DNA from: Nocardia terrae
Lineage (GTDB): Bacteria; Actinomycetota; Actinomycetes; Mycobacteriales; Mycobacteriaceae
Length of the DNA: 64,000 nt
NCBI RefSeq assembly: GCF_009760405.1
Contig: NZ_WRPP01000002.1
Coordinates: 744,001 to 808,000, forward strand
Reading direction: 5' to 3'
Of the stretch, positions 9,646 through 18,104 are shown piece by piece (position 1 is the first letter of the stretch; the number at the start of each line of letters is the position of its first letter). The translations under genes and the position numbers were made by a program. Under the pieces are notes generated by a model that was not told the origin of the DNA, made no database searches, and saw nothing but the letters and a program-made list of their open reading frames with translations.

Positions 9646-11046
9646 CTAGATGACCGCGCTCAGGGCGAGCACGCCCGCCAGACCGGCCAGGGAGATCACG
9701 CATTCCATGACGCTCCACGACTTCAGGGTCTGCACGACATCGAGGCCGAGGTACTCCTTGACCATCCAGAATCCGGCGTCGTTGACGTGCGAGAGGAACA
9801 GCGAACCCGAGCCGATGGCAAGAACCATGAGCGAGACGTGCGAATTGCTCAGTCCGGCGGCCACGGGAGCCAGAATGCCCGAGGCGGTCACCGTGGCGAC
9901 CGTCGCCGAACCGGTCGCGACCCGGATGAGCGCGGCCACGAACCAGGCCAGCAACAGCACCGGCAGGCTGGAGTCGCGGATCGCGTCGGCGATCGTGTTG
10001 GCGATGCCGGTATCGACCAGCACCTGCTTGAAGCCGCCGCCCGCGCCGACGATCAGCAGAATGCCCGCGATCGGCGGCAGGGCGCTGTTCATGGTGGCGG
10101 ACAGCGCATCCCGGGTCATGCGGCCGCCGCGGCCGAGCACCAGCATGCCGACGATCAGGGCGATGCCCAGCGCGACGACCGGGGTGCCCAGCACATCGAG
10201 GAACTTCTTGACCATGGATCCCGACTTGGGGGACACCACGTCGAAGACGGCGCTGCCGAGCATGAGCGCCACCGGTAGCAGGATGGTGGCCAGGGTGGCG
10301 GTGAAGCTCGGGCGCGGGCCCCGCTGCTTGTCTTCGTCCTCGTCGGTCGAGAACAGCTCCGGCACCGGCACATTCACCCAGCGGGCGGCCAGCTTGCCGA
10401 ACAGCGGTCCGGCCAGGATCACCGTCGGCACCGCGACCAGCACGCCCAGGCCCAGCGTGAGACCCAGATCGGCCTTGAGCGCCGCCACCGCCACCAGCGG
10501 GCCCGGATGCGGCGGCACCAGGCCGTGCATGGCCGACAGGCCGGCCAGCGCGGGAATCGCCACCGCCAGCAAGGGCAGTCGCGAGCGGTGCGCGACCAGC
10601 AGGATGACCGGGATCAGCAGCACCACGCCGATCTCGAAGAACATGGGCAGGCCGATGATCGCGCCGACCAGGCCCATCACCCACGGCAGGGCCCGCGCTC
10701 CGGCCCGGCGGACCAGCGTGTCGACCACCTGATCCGCGCCGCCGGAATCGGCGAGCAGCTTGCCGAACATGGCGCCGAAACCGATGAGGATGCCGACGCT
10801 GCCCATGGTCGAGCCGAAGCCCTTGACGAAGGAGGCCACGGTGTCGGCCGCGCCCAGCTTCGCGATCAGGCCGACGGTCACCGCACCGATGGCCAGGGCC
10901 AGGAACGGATGCAGCTTCAACCAGGTGATCAGGCCGACGATGAGGGCGATCCCGATGAGGGCCGCGGTGATGAGTTGCGCGCTACCGGCGTGATGGGTGG
11001 CCGCGTCGGCCAGGTTCGCGGCCGCGAGAGGTTCGAGATTGTGCAT
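9646..11046 (-). CDS. gntP: gluconate:H+ symporter (GntP family)
   Basis: 466 aa integral membrane protein with about twelve to fourteen hydrophobic segments. It imports gluconate for the adjacent kinase. Family features include MHGLVPPHPGPL, a Gly-rich GVLVAVPTVILAGP segment and ILLIVGAGGGFKQVL near residue 335, all typical of GntP/GntT/DsdX. A short charged cytoplasmic loop (about 220-240, DEDEDKQRG) lies mid-protein. First gene of the gntPK operon, divergent from the FadR-type regulator across about 140 bases. Confidence 0.93.
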   Translation of the reverse strand: MHNLEPLAAANLADAATHHAGSAQLITAALIGIALIVGLITWLKLHPFLALAIGAVTVGLIAKLGAADTVASFVKGFGSTMGSVGILIGFGAMFGKLLADSGGADQVVDTLVRRAGARALPWVMGLVGAIIGLPMFFEIGVVLLIPVILLVAHRSRLPLLAVAIPALAGLSAMHGLVPPHPGPLVAVAALKADLGLTLGLGVLVAVPTVILAGPLFGKLAARWVNVPVPELFSTDEDEDKQRGPRPSFTATLATILLPVALMLGSAVFDVVSPKSGSMVKKFLDVLGTPVVALGIALIVGMLVLGRGGRMTRDALSATMNSALPPIAGILLIVGAGGGFKQVLVDTGIANTIADAIRDSSLPVLLLAWFVAALIRVATGSATVATVTASGILAPVAAGLSNSHVSLMVLAIGSGSLFLSHVNDAGFWMVKEYLGLDVVQTLKSWSVMECVISLAGLAGVLALSAVI

Positions 11047-11122
11047 GACGCTTCTTCGAGTCGAGGTGGAGTGATCCAGAACACAGAGACCTAATATGGA
11101 GGACTATATCAAGACTTGGAGC

Positions 11123-11141
11123 GAATATGTATGACGTATTC
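11123..11141. promoter_or_regulatory. dyad in the gntP/regulator intergenic region
   Basis: GAATATGTATGACGTATTC, an imperfect palindrome with matching 5-base outer arms and further inner matches, in the AT-rich gap between gntP and the GntR-type gene. A plausible operator for that regulator. A second AT-rich element (ATATGGAGGACTATAT) lies just to the left at about 11093-11108. Confidence 0.35.
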
Positions 11142-11188
11142 GAGTTCGGATGCCGATAGGTATGCCTGGGATGTGTGAAACTGAAGCC

Positions 11189-11926
11189 ATGGTCGACAGC
11201 GCCGAATCACTGCCCCTGCACGAGTCGGTGCTGGAACGACTCGGGGCCGACATCACCTCCGGTGTCATCGCACCCGGCGCGCGCATCTCCTCCGACGAGA
11301 TCGCCACCCGCTTCGAGGTCTCCCGCACGGTGGCCCGCGAAGTCGTGCGGGTGCTGGAATCGCTCGGCATGGTCAGCACGCGCCGCCGCGCCGGGATCAC
11401 CGTGCTCGATCCCGGGCAGTGGCATGCGCTGGACCCCAAGCTGATCCGCTGGCAGCTCGCCGGCCCGAACCGCTTCGCCCAGCTGGCCTGGCTGGCCGAA
11501 TTGCGTTCCGGCACCGAACCGCTCGCCGCCGGGCTGGCCGCGACCCACGCCACTCCCGAGCAATGCGCCTCGTTGACCGCCGCCGTCATGGGCATGTCGG
11601 CCACGTCCCGCGCCGCGAACACCGCCGCCTACCTCGACCACGACGTCACCTTCCACGCGACCCTGCTGGCCGCCTCGGGCAACCCGCTGCTCGCGGTGTT
11701 CGCGCCGATCGTGCGCGAAGTGCTGACGGGCAGAACCGAACACGAACTGATGCCCGCCCAGGCCAACCCGCAGGCCCTTCAACTGCACGCCGCGGTGGCC
11801 GCCGCCGTCCAGGCCGGTGACTCCGCGGCGGCCGAGGCCGCCATGCGCGAGATCGTCACCGAATCGGCGTCCGCTATCGCGTGCTTGCAGCCGCCCGCCG
11901 CGAAATCGCCTGCCGTGCCGGGCTGA
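11189..11926 (+). CDS. FadR-subfamily GntR transcriptional regulator (probable gluconate regulator)
   Basis: 245 aa from the ATG at 11189; in-frame ATGs at 11150, 11162 and 11171 are alternatives, none with a strong ribosome site. The N-terminal winged helix (about 5-72) contains RISSDEIATRFEVSRTVAREV and VVRVLESLGMVSTRRRAGI-like recognition and wing regions. The C-terminal all-helical FCD domain (about 95-230) shows LRSGTEPLAAGLAA, DHDVTFHATLLAASGNP and HAAVAAAVQAGD, with the Asp/His residues that bind metal or ligand in FCD proteins. Divergent from gntPK, so probably a repressor relieved by gluconate or a phosphorylated intermediate; that is context-based. Confidence 0.88.
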   Translation: MVDSAESLPLHESVLERLGADITSGVIAPGARISSDEIATRFEVSRTVAREVVRVLESLGMVSTRRRAGITVLDPGQWHALDPKLIRWQLAGPNRFAQLAWLAELRSGTEPLAAGLAATHATPEQCASLTAAVMGMSATSRAANTAAYLDHDVTFHATLLAASGNPLLAVFAPIVREVLTGRTEHELMPAQANPQALQLHAAVAAAVQAGDSAAAEAAMREIVTESASAIACLQPPAAKSPAVPG

Positions 11927-12370
11927 TCAGGGCACGACCAGATACCACTCGGCCCATGGGCCTTGCAGCGGCCAGCTGTTGGCGAACAGTTTGGCCAAGC
12001 CCATCCCGACCCACAGGTCCACGGTCTGGGTCTGACCCACCGTCGAGGTGTGCACGTAGACGTCGCGTGACCCGCCGCCCGCGGATCCGAGCCACCCCAG
12101 CACGATGTGATTGCCGCACGGCCCACCGAGATACCCCAGCGGCGTCACATACGCGGTCACATGCCCGGGCATTCCGTGCGCGGCCTCGAGTCCGACCGCG
12201 ATCTGTCCCGCACAGAAATTCGCGTCCCCGAACGTGAAAACCGTTGTCCCGAACGGCGCCCACTGCGGCAGCCAATCCGCGCGCGCGGGTTGCGCGCTCA
12301 CCCCACAAATCCCCGCGGTGATCCCCAGCACCGCCACCAGCCCCGTAAGAATCCGTCGCACCGTCCCCAT
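11927..12370 (-). CDS. small secreted protein of unknown function
   Basis: 147 aa. A clear Sec signal peptide: MGTVRRILTGLVAVLGITAG..., with a cleavage site after QPARA near residue 31. The mature part is beta-rich with two Cys (NFCAG, GGPCGNH) that could form a disulfide, and many Trp/Gly. I do not recognise the family. The ATG at 12370 has a good ribosome site (GGAAGGA). Its stop abuts the stop of the convergent regulator gene with no gap. Confidence 0.75.
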   Translation of the reverse strand: MGTVRRILTGLVAVLGITAGICGVSAQPARADWLPQWAPFGTTVFTFGDANFCAGQIAVGLEAAHGMPGHVTAYVTPLGYLGGPCGNHIVLGWLGSAGGGSRDVYVHTSTVGQTQTVDLWVGMGLAKLFANSWPLQGPWAEWYLVVP

Positions 12371-12615
12371 CGGATGTCCTTCCGCTGCCGCTATCCGGCC
12401 GAAAGCAACTCCCGACGTCCTCGCCCCATCGCGTGCTGGGAGCCGTCCCAATTTCAAGCCTATCGAATTGTCAAGGGGCCCACCGCCGGTACGAGGCGAT
12501 GTGCGGCCATCTGACCAGCGCGGGGAGTGCTGCGGGGACGGTGGCGGATTAGGTCGCGAGGTGGTCGGCGGAGCCCGGTATTGTCTGCGGGGGCAGGTGG
12601 ATCGGGAGGATTTGG

Positions 12616-14094
12616 TTGGTTGAGCAGCTCCGGCCGGGAGTGATCTTCGCCGGGTATCAGATCGAGCGGTTGCTCGGTACCGGTGGGACAGGTGAGGTGT
12701 ACCTGGCCCACGATCGGGACCTACCCAGATTCGTCGCATTGAAGCTGCTCAACAGTGTGGCGGGCGACGACGGGGAGAGCCGACAGCGGTTTCTGCGCGA
12801 GGCCAATATCATTGCCCGCCTCTCGCATCCCAATATCGTCACCATCTATGCCCGGGGCGAGGAACAGGGGCGGCAGTGGCTGGCCATGGCCTATGTCGAC
12901 GGCTCCGATCTCGCCGCCGAACTGCTCACCGGACCGCTCGAGCCGCAACGCGCCGCTGCCATCACCGCCGACGTGGCCCGCGCGCTCGACTACGCCCATG
13001 ACGCGGGCGTGCTGCACCGCGACGTCAAGCCCGCCAATATCCTGCTCACCGCGCAGCCGCGAGAATGGGCGCTGCTCAGCGACTTCGGCATCGCGCAGTC
13101 GAGCAACGAGGTCCGCGGCATCACCGAGAACGGTGAGGTGATGGCGAGCTTCCAGTACACCGCGCCCGAACGCTTCCACGGCGAGGCCCGCGTCGACCGC
13201 CGCGCCGACGTGTATTCGCTGGGCTGCACCCTGTTCGCCATGCTCACCGGCGCACCGCCCTACGCCGACGCGGATCTGCCGCGCCTGATCTACGGCCACG
13301 TGAGCGCACCGGTCCCGTCGGTGCGCGCGCTCAACCCGGCCCTGCCCGCCACGCTGGACTCGATCCTGGCGCGCGCCATGGCCAAGAACCCGCGCCATCG
13401 TTTCGCCACCTGTACCGAGCTGGCGACTTCGGTGACAGCGGCCCTCAACGCCTCCCGCCCACGCCCGGCCGCCCTGCCGCCGCGAGAAACGGGCAGGCAC
13501 AGCGCGACTCCGGTCGCGGCATCCTGGAACCAGTCCCGCATCATCCTGATCTCCCTGGCCGTCGTGGTCTCGGTCGGCGCGGTAGCCGCCGCCATCGGCC
13601 TGCTCTCCTCCTTGATGGGCCCCAGCTCCCACTCGAGCGCCCTGCTCACCACCACCGCCCCTCGAGCCGTCCCGACCACCACCCCCACCTCGATCAGCAC
13701 CTCCGCCGGCGTGGCCGCCGACGGCTGCCCGGTCCGCCGCACCCCGGACATGGTCTCCGGCACCGATTCCGGCAGCACCGCCACCGGCCCCGACGCCATC
13801 CTCGGCTTCCAATACGCCTACTACGTGCTCCGCTCCGGCACCGCCGCCCGCCAATTCGTCGCCGACGACTCCGGCAACGTAGCCGACGCCCCCAAAATCC
13901 AATCCGGCATCGACTCCGTCCCCCCGGGCACTCGGTATTGCGTCCAGGTCACCCGCCTCACCCCCACCGACAACGACCACTGGTCCGTGAAAATCACCCA
14001 ACAACCCCCCGGCCAGCTCCCCGACGTCTTCACCCAAACCGTCACCACCCGCACCGCCGCCGACCACACCCTCATCACCTCCATCGACGACTAG
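12616..14094 (+). CDS. receptor-type Ser/Thr protein kinase (Pkn family)
   Basis: 492 aa. Hanks-type kinase domain ~10-270: glycine loop GTGGTGEVYLA, VALKLL with the ATP lysine, HRDVKPANILL near 135, DFGIA near 156, TAPE near 185, DVYSLGC. A Pro/Arg-rich juxtamembrane linker is followed by one transmembrane helix (about 305-328, IILISLAVVVSVGAVAAAI) and an extracellular domain of about 150 residues starting with a Thr/Pro-rich stalk; Cys residues (DGCPVRR, RYCVQV) may form a disulfide. The start is TTG at 12616, five bases after GGGAGGA; no ATG gives a complete glycine loop. The outer domain is not a PASTA repeat and its ligand is unknown. Confidence 0.92.
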   Translation: MVEQLRPGVIFAGYQIERLLGTGGTGEVYLAHDRDLPRFVALKLLNSVAGDDGESRQRFLREANIIARLSHPNIVTIYARGEEQGRQWLAMAYVDGSDLAAELLTGPLEPQRAAAITADVARALDYAHDAGVLHRDVKPANILLTAQPREWALLSDFGIAQSSNEVRGITENGEVMASFQYTAPERFHGEARVDRRADVYSLGCTLFAMLTGAPPYADADLPRLIYGHVSAPVPSVRALNPALPATLDSILARAMAKNPRHRFATCTELATSVTAALNASRPRPAALPPRETGRHSATPVAASWNQSRIILISLAVVVSVGAVAAAIGLLSSLMGPSSHSSALLTTTAPRAVPTTTPTSISTSAGVAADGCPVRRTPDMVSGTDSGSTATGPDAILGFQYAYYVLRSGTAARQFVADDSGNVADAPKIQSGIDSVPPGTRYCVQVTRLTPTDNDHWSVKITQQPPGQLPDVFTQTVTTRTAADHTLITSIDD

Positions 14095-14097
14095 AGA

Positions 14098-14748
14098 TCA
14101 ATCGCTGCGGACGTAGCGGCCACCGGACCAGCGCCATCGGTAGACCACGCGCTGGTCGTCCGTGCGGTGATCGGCCCGCTCGTTCGTGAAGCGCTCGGGC
14201 GCCGCATACGCGAGCGTCGCCGCCAACCCTGATTGGGTCACCGTGTCGTCGAGCGTGCGAGCGATCCCGAAGTCGGTGAGCACCGCCCGTTCCCCGGCCC
14301 GTGGATCGTGATCGATCAGCAGATTGGCGGGCTTCACATCACGATGCAGCACCCCGACCCCGTGCGCGTAATCCAGCGCGTGCGCGGCATCGGTGATCAA
14401 ACGAACCGCCCGCTCGGCCGGCAACCCGTCCGGTTCATCCAGCAGCAGTCCGACCGCATCCCTGCCGTCGATGTGCCGCATCGACAACCACAAGGTCGAA
14501 TCATCGGAACCGCTGCGGTCGTAGACGGCAAAGATATTCGGATGATCCAGTCTCGCGGCGAACGTGGCCTCCCGCTCGAACGCCCTGCGCGCCTTCGGAT
14601 CCGCGGTGAATTTCTCATGGAGCACCTTCAACGCCACAACGCGCTCCAGACGCAGATGCTCGGCGAGATACACCGACCCCATCCCGCCCGACCCGATCGC
14701 CCGAACGATCCGATATCCCGCGAACTCCACCCCCGGCCGCAAGACCAC
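14098..14748 (-). CDS. Ser/Thr protein kinase truncated after the activation segment
   Basis: 216 aa. The N-lobe and catalytic loop are intact: GSGGMGSVYLAE, VALKVL, HRDVKPANLLI, DFGIART, AAPERF. Directly after the sequence HRTD, where a normal kinase continues DVYSLG, the protein changes to about 17 unrelated residues (DQRVVYRWRW...) and stops. The rest of the C-lobe and any membrane anchor are missing, and no continuation exists in another frame because the gene abuts the convergent kinase three bases away. Probably a deletion product; activity is doubtful without helices F-I. Confidence 0.8.
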   Translation of the reverse strand: MVLRPGVEFAGYRIVRAIGSGGMGSVYLAEHLRLERVVALKVLHEKFTADPKARRAFEREATFAARLDHPNIFAVYDRSGSDDSTLWLSMRHIDGRDAVGLLLDEPDGLPAERAVRLITDAAHALDYAHGVGVLHRDVKPANLLIDHDPRAGERAVLTDFGIARTLDDTVTQSGLAATLAYAAPERFTNERADHRTDDQRVVYRWRWSGGRYVRSD

Positions 14749-14856
14749 GCCCGCTCCTTACCGGTCACACCATGGCTGCCCGACTCCCGGAAACGCCCGC
14801 CCTACCAGGACTGTAACCCCCGCCCCGCCCCTTGGCCCGCGAAATGATCCACGCGA

Positions 14857-15396
14857 TCACCGGCTGGCGGCGGGCGGAATCGAGAGTCGATGGATCTGAT
14901 TCGCGAGCCGGATGACATCGACGGGGAGGGTGGTGTCGACTCGGATAGTGGGGGTGAGACCAAGCGGTTCGCCCCGGGCCGCCCAGTCGTCCCAGTGGTC
15001 GGCGAGGCGTTGGCGATCATGGTAGAACGCGGGGCGGTGGCGGGAGGTGTAGCGGGAGCGGGCGGTTTCGGTGGGGACGTCACACCAGATTTCGACGGCG
15101 AGAGGGGCTTTGGTGGTCGTGAGGCCGGTGCGGGCGAAGGTGAGGTCACGGGGCTTGAACCACCAGGAGTCGATGATGACGTTGGCGGGGGAGGCTGCCG
15201 CGAGCTCCCAGACGACGTTCATGGCGATGGAGCCGAGGGCGGGGATCGAGGCGGCGTCGGTGACACAGGTGGCCAGGGCTTCCTTCACCGTGTCCTTCGA
15301 GAGGAACTCGGCGGGCAGCGCTTCGGCGAGCGCGCGGGCGAGGGTGGATTTGCCCGCGCCGGGAAGTCCGTTGACCAGCACCAGGATTCCGTCCAT
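14857..15396 (-). CDS. P-loop kinase/zeta-toxin-like AAA protein
   Basis: 179 aa. Walker A GLPGAGKSTLA at residues ~10-20 near the N-terminus, then LSKDTVKEAL, VIIDSWWFKP and a lid segment with RSRYTSRHRP. The pattern resembles small ATP-binding kinases of the zeta toxin/chloramphenicol-phosphotransferase group. The substrate cannot be told. The ATG at 15396 places the P-loop at the normal distance from the N-terminus; a longer frame begins at 15450. No antitoxin-like partner is adjacent. Confidence 0.75.
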   Translation of the reverse strand: MDGILVLVNGLPGAGKSTLARALAEALPAEFLSKDTVKEALATCVTDAASIPALGSIAMNVVWELAAASPANVIIDSWWFKPRDLTFARTGLTTTKAPLAVEIWCDVPTETARSRYTSRHRPAFYHDRQRLADHWDDWAARGEPLGLTPTIRVDTTLPVDVIRLANQIHRLSIPPAASR

Positions 15397-15523
15397 TGGA
15401 TGATCATGGCCGAGGGGGATCGGTGGGGCGTGGGAGAGAGGGCGTTTCACAAAGGGGGTGGGTGGGTAAGGGGGCTGCTAGGGTGCCAAGCGGTGGCTCG
15501 ATCGGGATGATTCGGTCGGGACG

Positions 15524-16825
15524 GTGAAAAGTGTTCGTCGATACGGAGTTTCGGGCTTGGATACTGCAAGGTCTTGGGGCGGGGTCTCGGGGGCGGCGGA
15601 CGGGTGTCCGGTGCGCGGGGGAGCGCATTCGCGGGGGGAGCAGGATCGGATTCTGTTGGGGACCGAGGAATTCGCGGCGGATCCGCACCGGGCGTATCGG
15701 GAGATGCGCAGGGTGCACGGGTCGATGGTGCCGATCGAGTTGTCGCCGGGGGTGCCCGCGACGCTGGTGGTGAACTATCGGACCGCCCTGCGGATTCTCA
15801 ATGATCCCGAGCACTTTCCGGCCGACCCGCGGGTGTGGCAGGAAGGGATTCCGGAGGATTCGCCGGTCAAGCCGATGATGCAGTGGTATCCGAACGCGCT
15901 GCGCAATGCGGGGGCGGAGCACACCCGGTATCGGCAGGCTTACACCGCCGCTATCGACGGGATCGATTTGCACGCCGTGCATTCCACCGTCGAACGGATC
16001 TCGGGACCGCTCATCGCGACGCTCGAGGCCGAGGGCGCCGCGGATCTGGTGTCGCAGTACGCGCTGCCGCTGGTGTTCGAGGTGCTCAACCAATTGGTGG
16101 GCTGCTCAGCCGATATCGGCCAGCGGGTCGCCACCGGCATGGCGGCATTGTTCGACACCGTGAACGCGGCGTGGGGCATGCAGACCCTCGGCGAGGCGCT
16201 GCTCGAACTCATCGCGCTGCGGCGCACCGAGCCGGGCGACGACGTGACCTCCCGCATGGCCCACCACGAGGCCGAGCTCAACGACGAGGAGATGCTGTAC
16301 CAGCTGGTCAGCTTCTACGGCGCGGGCATCGAACCCATGCAGAACCTGATCTCCAACACCCTGCTGCTGATGCTCACCGACGACCGTTTCGGCGGAGACA
16401 TGCTGGGCGGCAGCCTCTCCACCCGCGACGCCCTCGACGAGGTCCTCTTCAACGACCCGCCGATGGCCAACTTCGCCATCAGCTACCCGCGTCAGCCCAT
16501 CCTCATCGACACCACCTGGCTGCCGGCCCACCAGCCGGTCATGATCAGCCTGGCCGCCTGCAACAACGATCCCGAGATCGCGGGCGGTGACCGCACCGGC
16601 AATCGCTCGCACCTGGCCTGGAGCGCGGGCCCGCACGCCTGCCCCGCCCGCTCGGTCGCGTACCTGGTCGCGCAGACCGCCATCGACCAGCTGCTCGACG
16701 CGGTGCCGGACCTGAAGCTGGCTGTCGAGAAGTCCGAAATCTCCTGGCGTCCAGGCCCGTTCCACCGCGCCATGGTGGCACTGCCGGTCGAATTCCCGTT
16801 GAGTCCCGCGCTGCGCGCGGTATAA
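15524..16825 (+). CDS. atypical cytochrome P450, CYP157-like, lacking ExxR
   Basis: 433 aa from a GTG at 15524. A P450 fold is indicated by the I-helix segment YGAGIEPMQNLI, the K-helix region LDEVLFNDPP and the heme loop SAGPHACPARSVA with the thiolate Cys near residue 370. Two usually invariant features are altered: the K-helix ExxR reads EVLF (Arg replaced by Phe), and the heme loop is WSAGPHACPAR rather than FGxGxHxCxG. The CYP157 family of Streptomyces is known for loss of ExxR and for sitting beside CYP154. The next gene, 10 bases on, is such a P450. In Streptomyces these pairs often end conservons (histidine kinase, roadblock, DUF742, GTPase); none of those genes is present here. Confidence 0.88.
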   Translation: MKSVRRYGVSGLDTARSWGGVSGAADGCPVRGGAHSRGEQDRILLGTEEFAADPHRAYREMRRVHGSMVPIELSPGVPATLVVNYRTALRILNDPEHFPADPRVWQEGIPEDSPVKPMMQWYPNALRNAGAEHTRYRQAYTAAIDGIDLHAVHSTVERISGPLIATLEAEGAADLVSQYALPLVFEVLNQLVGCSADIGQRVATGMAALFDTVNAAWGMQTLGEALLELIALRRTEPGDDVTSRMAHHEAELNDEEMLYQLVSFYGAGIEPMQNLISNTLLLMLTDDRFGGDMLGGSLSTRDALDEVLFNDPPMANFAISYPRQPILIDTTWLPAHQPVMISLAACNNDPEIAGGDRTGNRSHLAWSAGPHACPARSVAYLVAQTAIDQLLDAVPDLKLAVEKSEISWRPGPFHRAMVALPVEFPLSPALRAV

Positions 16826-16835
16826 GGAGCGCTAC

Positions 16836-18065
16836 ATGTCCCACAGCCCGATCGTGCTGGATGTCACCGGCACCGACATCCAGGGCGAATCCGAACGGAT
16901 TCGCGCACAGGGCTCCGTCACGCTGGTCGAACTGCCCGGCGGTGTGCAGGCGTGGTCGGTCACCGACCAGGCCGTGCTCAAGAGTCTGCTGGCCGACGTC
17001 CGCGTATCCAAGGACCCGCGCCAGCACTGGGCGGCATTCATGAACGGCGAGATCACCGAGGCGTGGCCGCTGCTGCCGTGGGTCATCGCCGAGAACATGT
17101 TCACCGCTTACGGTTCCGACCACCGCCGCCTGCGCAAGCTGGTGTCCCCGGCGTTCACCAACCGCCGCACCACCGCCATGCGCGAGCGCATCGAGGCCAT
17201 TGTCGCCGAACTGCTCGACGAGCTGGCCGCGCTCCCGGCCGGTTCGCAGGTGGACCTGCGCTCGCTGTTCGCCTACCCGGTGCCGATCAATGTGATCTCC
17301 AGCCTGATGGGTGTGCCCGAGCATCTCGACGCCGCCATCCACAAGTGCGTGGACGGCTTCTTCGACGGTTCGCTGACCGCCGAGGAGTCGATGGCCAACT
17401 ACCTCGAAATGGCCGAGCGCATCGGCGAACTCGTCGCCTACCGCCGCGACAATCCGGGCGATGACATCACCTCCGCCATGATCGCGGCCCGCGACGACGA
17501 GGACGGCTCGCGGCTGAGCGAGGCCGAGCTGGTCGCGACCCTCATGCTCGTCATCAACGCCGGGCACGAGACCACCGTCAACCTGCTCGGCCAGGCCGTG
17601 GTCGCGCTGCTTACCCACCCGGAGCAACTGGCCGACGTGATCGCCGAGCGGGCGTCGTGGAGCGATGTCATCGAGGAGACCCTGCGCTACCAGGCCCCGG
17701 TCGCTCACCTGCCGCTGCGATATGCGGTGGAGGACATCGAAATCGACGGTCACACCATCCCCAAGGGCGAGGCGATCCTGGCCTCCTACGCGGGCGCGAG
17801 CCGCGACCCGAAGATCCACGGGGAGACCACCGACGCGTTCGACATCCACCGCGACACCAAGGACCAGCACGTGGCCTTCGGGCACGGCGCACACCACTGC
17901 CTGGGTGCGCCGCTGGCCCGGATGGAGGCGGCGATCGCGCTGCCCGCGCTGTTCGAACGGTTCCCGAACATCCGGTTGGCCATGGACGCAAGCGAATTGA
18001 CGCCGCTGGGCAGCTTCATCTCCAACGGGCACACCGCGCTGCCGGTGTTCCTGGCGGCCGAGTAG
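16836..18065 (+). CDS. cytochrome P450, CYP154-like
   Basis: 409 aa with complete P450 signatures: oxygen-binding I-helix NAGHETT (about 240), K-helix ETLR (ExxR), and the heme loop FGHGAHHCLG with the Cys near residue 354. A cytoplasmic monooxygenase needing external ferredoxin and reductase, neither of which is encoded nearby. Ribosome site AAGGAGCG before the ATG. It lies 10 bases after the ExxR-less P450 and must be co-transcribed with it. Substrate unknown. Confidence 0.93.
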   Translation: MSHSPIVLDVTGTDIQGESERIRAQGSVTLVELPGGVQAWSVTDQAVLKSLLADVRVSKDPRQHWAAFMNGEITEAWPLLPWVIAENMFTAYGSDHRRLRKLVSPAFTNRRTTAMRERIEAIVAELLDELAALPAGSQVDLRSLFAYPVPINVISSLMGVPEHLDAAIHKCVDGFFDGSLTAEESMANYLEMAERIGELVAYRRDNPGDDITSAMIAARDDEDGSRLSEAELVATLMLVINAGHETTVNLLGQAVVALLTHPEQLADVIAERASWSDVIEETLRYQAPVAHLPLRYAVEDIEIDGHTIPKGEAILASYAGASRDPKIHGETTDAFDIHRDTKDQHVAFGHGAHHCLGAPLARMEAAIALPALFERFPNIRLAMDASELTPLGSFISNGHTALPVFLAAE

Positions 18066-18072
18066 TGGCCGG

Positions 18073-18098
18073 GGCGCGGGCCGATACCGGCCCGCGCC
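18073..18098. terminator. hairpin between P450 pair and amidase
   Basis: Perfect 10-bp stem GGCGCGGGCC (18073-18082) with its complement at 18089-18098, 6-base loop, followed by ATTTGTT on the plus strand. It lies in the 39-base gap between convergent genes and probably serves both. Confidence 0.75.
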
Positions 18099-18104
18099 AT
18101 TTGT

